From NCBI GenBank assembly GCA_035624455.1, contig DASPRM010000153.1:1-64000 (forward strand): a DNA stretch of 64,000 nt. Reading direction: 5' to 3'. The notes under the pieces were generated by a model. It was not told the origin of the DNA, searched no databases, and saw only the letters and a program-made list of their open reading frames with translations. Source of the stretch: Terriglobales bacterium. Lineage in GTDB: Bacteria; Acidobacteriota; Terriglobia; Terriglobales; Acidobacteriaceae. How positions within the stretch are numbered: position 1 is the stretch's first letter; every line of letters starts with the position of its first letter. The position numbers were made by a program, and so were the translations under genes. Shown here in pieces: positions 62,831 through 64,000 of the stretch.

Positions 62831-63940
62831 TCAAGACCCTTCTTCGGCCGCATTACCCGGTTCGCGGTAGGGTGAAACGATCTGCACTAGCTTGTCTGGA
62901 CGCACAGTAGCTGCGGCCAGGTTGCGCTCCCAGCGGAGCGCCTCGCGAACGCCGGGTCGGAAGTTTGCGGCGAATTTGCCCACACGGACCGACCCGCGTA
63001 CCAGGTGGCCGACGGTGAGTGGCCCGGCCACTTTGCGGTGGCCGATCCAGTGGAGTGCGGAACTGATGGCGCATCCGCACCTGCTGCAGTCCGGATCGCC
63101 GCCAAAGATACACGGCTCCACGCGCGTCCGCAGATCGGCGGTGTAGTTCACCGACATCTTGGAAAAGATGCAGTCATCAGGGTCGCGAGGCGGAGCCAGC
63201 AAGGTGCGCGCGATCCCCTCATTGAAAAGGAACTTCGGGTAGCGACGGCGTAGTTCCGGCACCACACCGATGAGCCGATGGTAATGTTCGGGCCTCAGCA
63301 TCTCTGCCGTATCCTCGCCCCTCTGAGGCGAATACGTGCTGACCCAGATGAAGTTCACCTCCGGACGTTCGCTCCAAAACCGTATGTACTCTTCCACGTA
63401 ACCGTCGCGCTCCATCATGGGCCGCGTGATGGTCCAGTGCACATTGACGTCGCAGCCCGCGATATTGCGCAGGATGCGCTCATAGGTTGCGGGCTTGCGG
63501 CGGACGTCGTGATGCTCGGGCAACCCGTCGACGGAGATAGTGACGCGGAAGTCTTTGAACTTCATCCAGCGCTTTGGAATAGGGATGACAGCGCTCGTCA
63601 CCAGCATCACGAAAGTCCCCAATGCGGTGATGCGCGGGATCATCGTCTCCAGTTCCCGGTGCCGCATCATGGGCTCTCCGCCGACGAGCGAGACATGCAG
63701 TGGCCGGTAGCGGCGGATCAAGTCCACAACCCGGTCCACTAGTTCGTCGCCCTTGAAGTCGCTAAGGTCGCGCAAGTTCGATTCCCCACCGATGTGATTA
63801 TCTCCGTAGGCGTAGCAACCGGGGCAGCTCAGGGGGCACTCGCGGGTGATCTCGATGGACATCAGCGGCGAGCGGCCCGTCAAAATTCCACCCCAACCTT
63901 TCAACAGGTGTATGGCTCTAAGGCTGCTTTTCTTTTCCAT
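62831..63940 (-). CDS. Radical SAM protein with C-terminal cysteine cluster
   Basis: 369 residues from the ATG at 63940 (a TTG nine bases upstream is possible). The AdoMet 4Fe-4S motif is Cys35-x3-Cys39-x2-Cys42 in TRECPLSCPGCYAYG. Then come VSLVGGEPMMRHRELETMI, typical of the MoaA/PqqE-like clan, TISVDGLPEHHDVRRKPATY and NVHWTITRPMMERDGYVEEY. Near residue 290 the cluster CIFGGDPDCSRCGC could hold an extra Fe-S cluster as in SPASM/twitch proteins. It might be an HpnH-related or peptide-modifying enzyme, but no substrate gene is near. GGAG lies 11 bases from the ATG. Confidence 0.88.
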   Translation of the reverse strand: MEKKSSLRAIHLLKGWGGILTGRSPLMSIEITRECPLSCPGCYAYGDNHIGGESNLRDLSDFKGDELVDRVVDLIRRYRPLHVSLVGGEPMMRHRELETMIPRITALGTFVMLVTSAVIPIPKRWMKFKDFRVTISVDGLPEHHDVRRKPATYERILRNIAGCDVNVHWTITRPMMERDGYVEEYIRFWSERPEVNFIWVSTYSPQRGEDTAEMLRPEHYHRLIGVVPELRRRYPKFLFNEGIARTLLAPPRDPDDCIFSKMSVNYTADLRTRVEPCIFGGDPDCSRCGCAISSALHWIGHRKVAGPLTVGHLVRGSVRVGKFAANFRPGVREALRWERNLAAATVRPDKLVQIVSPYREPGNAAEEGS

Positions 63941-64000
63941 GGGCAGCAATGCTCCTTGACCCGAGACTACTACTTTTTGACCTCAAGAACGGAAGACATT

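Noticed and set aside
1-64000. Mobile elements, CRISPR arrays, prophage or integration sites
   Set aside because: I looked for transposase and integrase motifs, direct-repeat arrays and tRNA-adjacent integrases and saw none. The gene content is core-like.

Overview
The window looks like a chromosomal segment of an Acidobacteriota bacterium, probably of the Koribacter/Terriglobus lineage. This is an inference from the mix of gene families: diderm lipid A and lipoprotein genes, many Tat/Sec-exported beta-propeller proteins, a che cluster with a NtrC-type regulator, and the order mreBCD-PBP2-rodA-RNase G/E. No rRNA, tRNA, CRISPR array, insertion sequence or phage gene was found.

Layout. (1) 1-6.2 kb, minus strand: signalling block with a 1107-residue GAF/PAS histidine kinase, a single-domain receiver, an NtrC-type sigma-54 activator and the cut-off start of another kinase. 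(2) 6.5-14.7 kb, plus strand: TonB-like protein, MCP, cheW, cheR, cheA, cheB, a CheY-like receiver and cheX, tightly packed, with a good -24/-12 (sigma-54) promoter match in front. (3) 14.7-18.5 kb: an AhpD/carboxymuconolactone-decarboxylase-like gene with an in-frame UGA in a CxxU position and a matching stem-loop just downstream (probable selenoprotein), two YVTN beta-propeller genes, a CoA-binding protein and a VOC protein. (4) 18.5-27.4 kb, minus strand: long envelope operon with SYLF protein, LpxL, LpxD, a P-loop NTPase, a RibD-C reductase, Lnt, prfB with its +1 frameshift, an HD hydrolase and an unknown protein. (5) 27.6-30.6 kb: NarL-type regulator with a degenerate receiver and three small exported or membrane proteins of unknown role. 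(6) 31-42.5 kb, minus strand: cell-elongation cluster FecR-like protein, mreB, mreC, mreD, PBP2, rodA, then an RNase G/E with a roughly 520-residue insertion in its S1 domain. (7) 42.8-47.7 kb: aldehyde dehydrogenase, an RHH/PIN toxin-antitoxin pair, an aminotransferase, a CpsB/YwqE-type PHP phosphatase and a peptidoglycan-binding protein. (8) 47.9-54.7 kb: DegP-type protease, EamA transporter, then a GNAT-DUF485-SSS transporter-nitrilase cassette closed by a strong terminator. (9) 54.8-64 kb: SPL-like radical SAM protein, WD40 protein, Tat-exported intradiol dioxygenase, GerW and EcsC family proteins, MocR regulator, prolyl-tRNA synthetase and a second radical SAM protein.

Most noteworthy: the probable CxxU selenoprotein with a bacterial SECIS (14696-15127); the RNase G/E with a disordered S1 insertion bearing three ILPGES repeats; the sigma-54 promoter linking the NtrC block to the che cluster; the GNAT/DUF485/SSS/nitrilase cassette; and a candidate three-way-junction RNA at 30679-30820. 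Start codons were moved from the longest open frame where a Shine-Dalgarno sequence, a domain boundary or a signal peptide argued for it.
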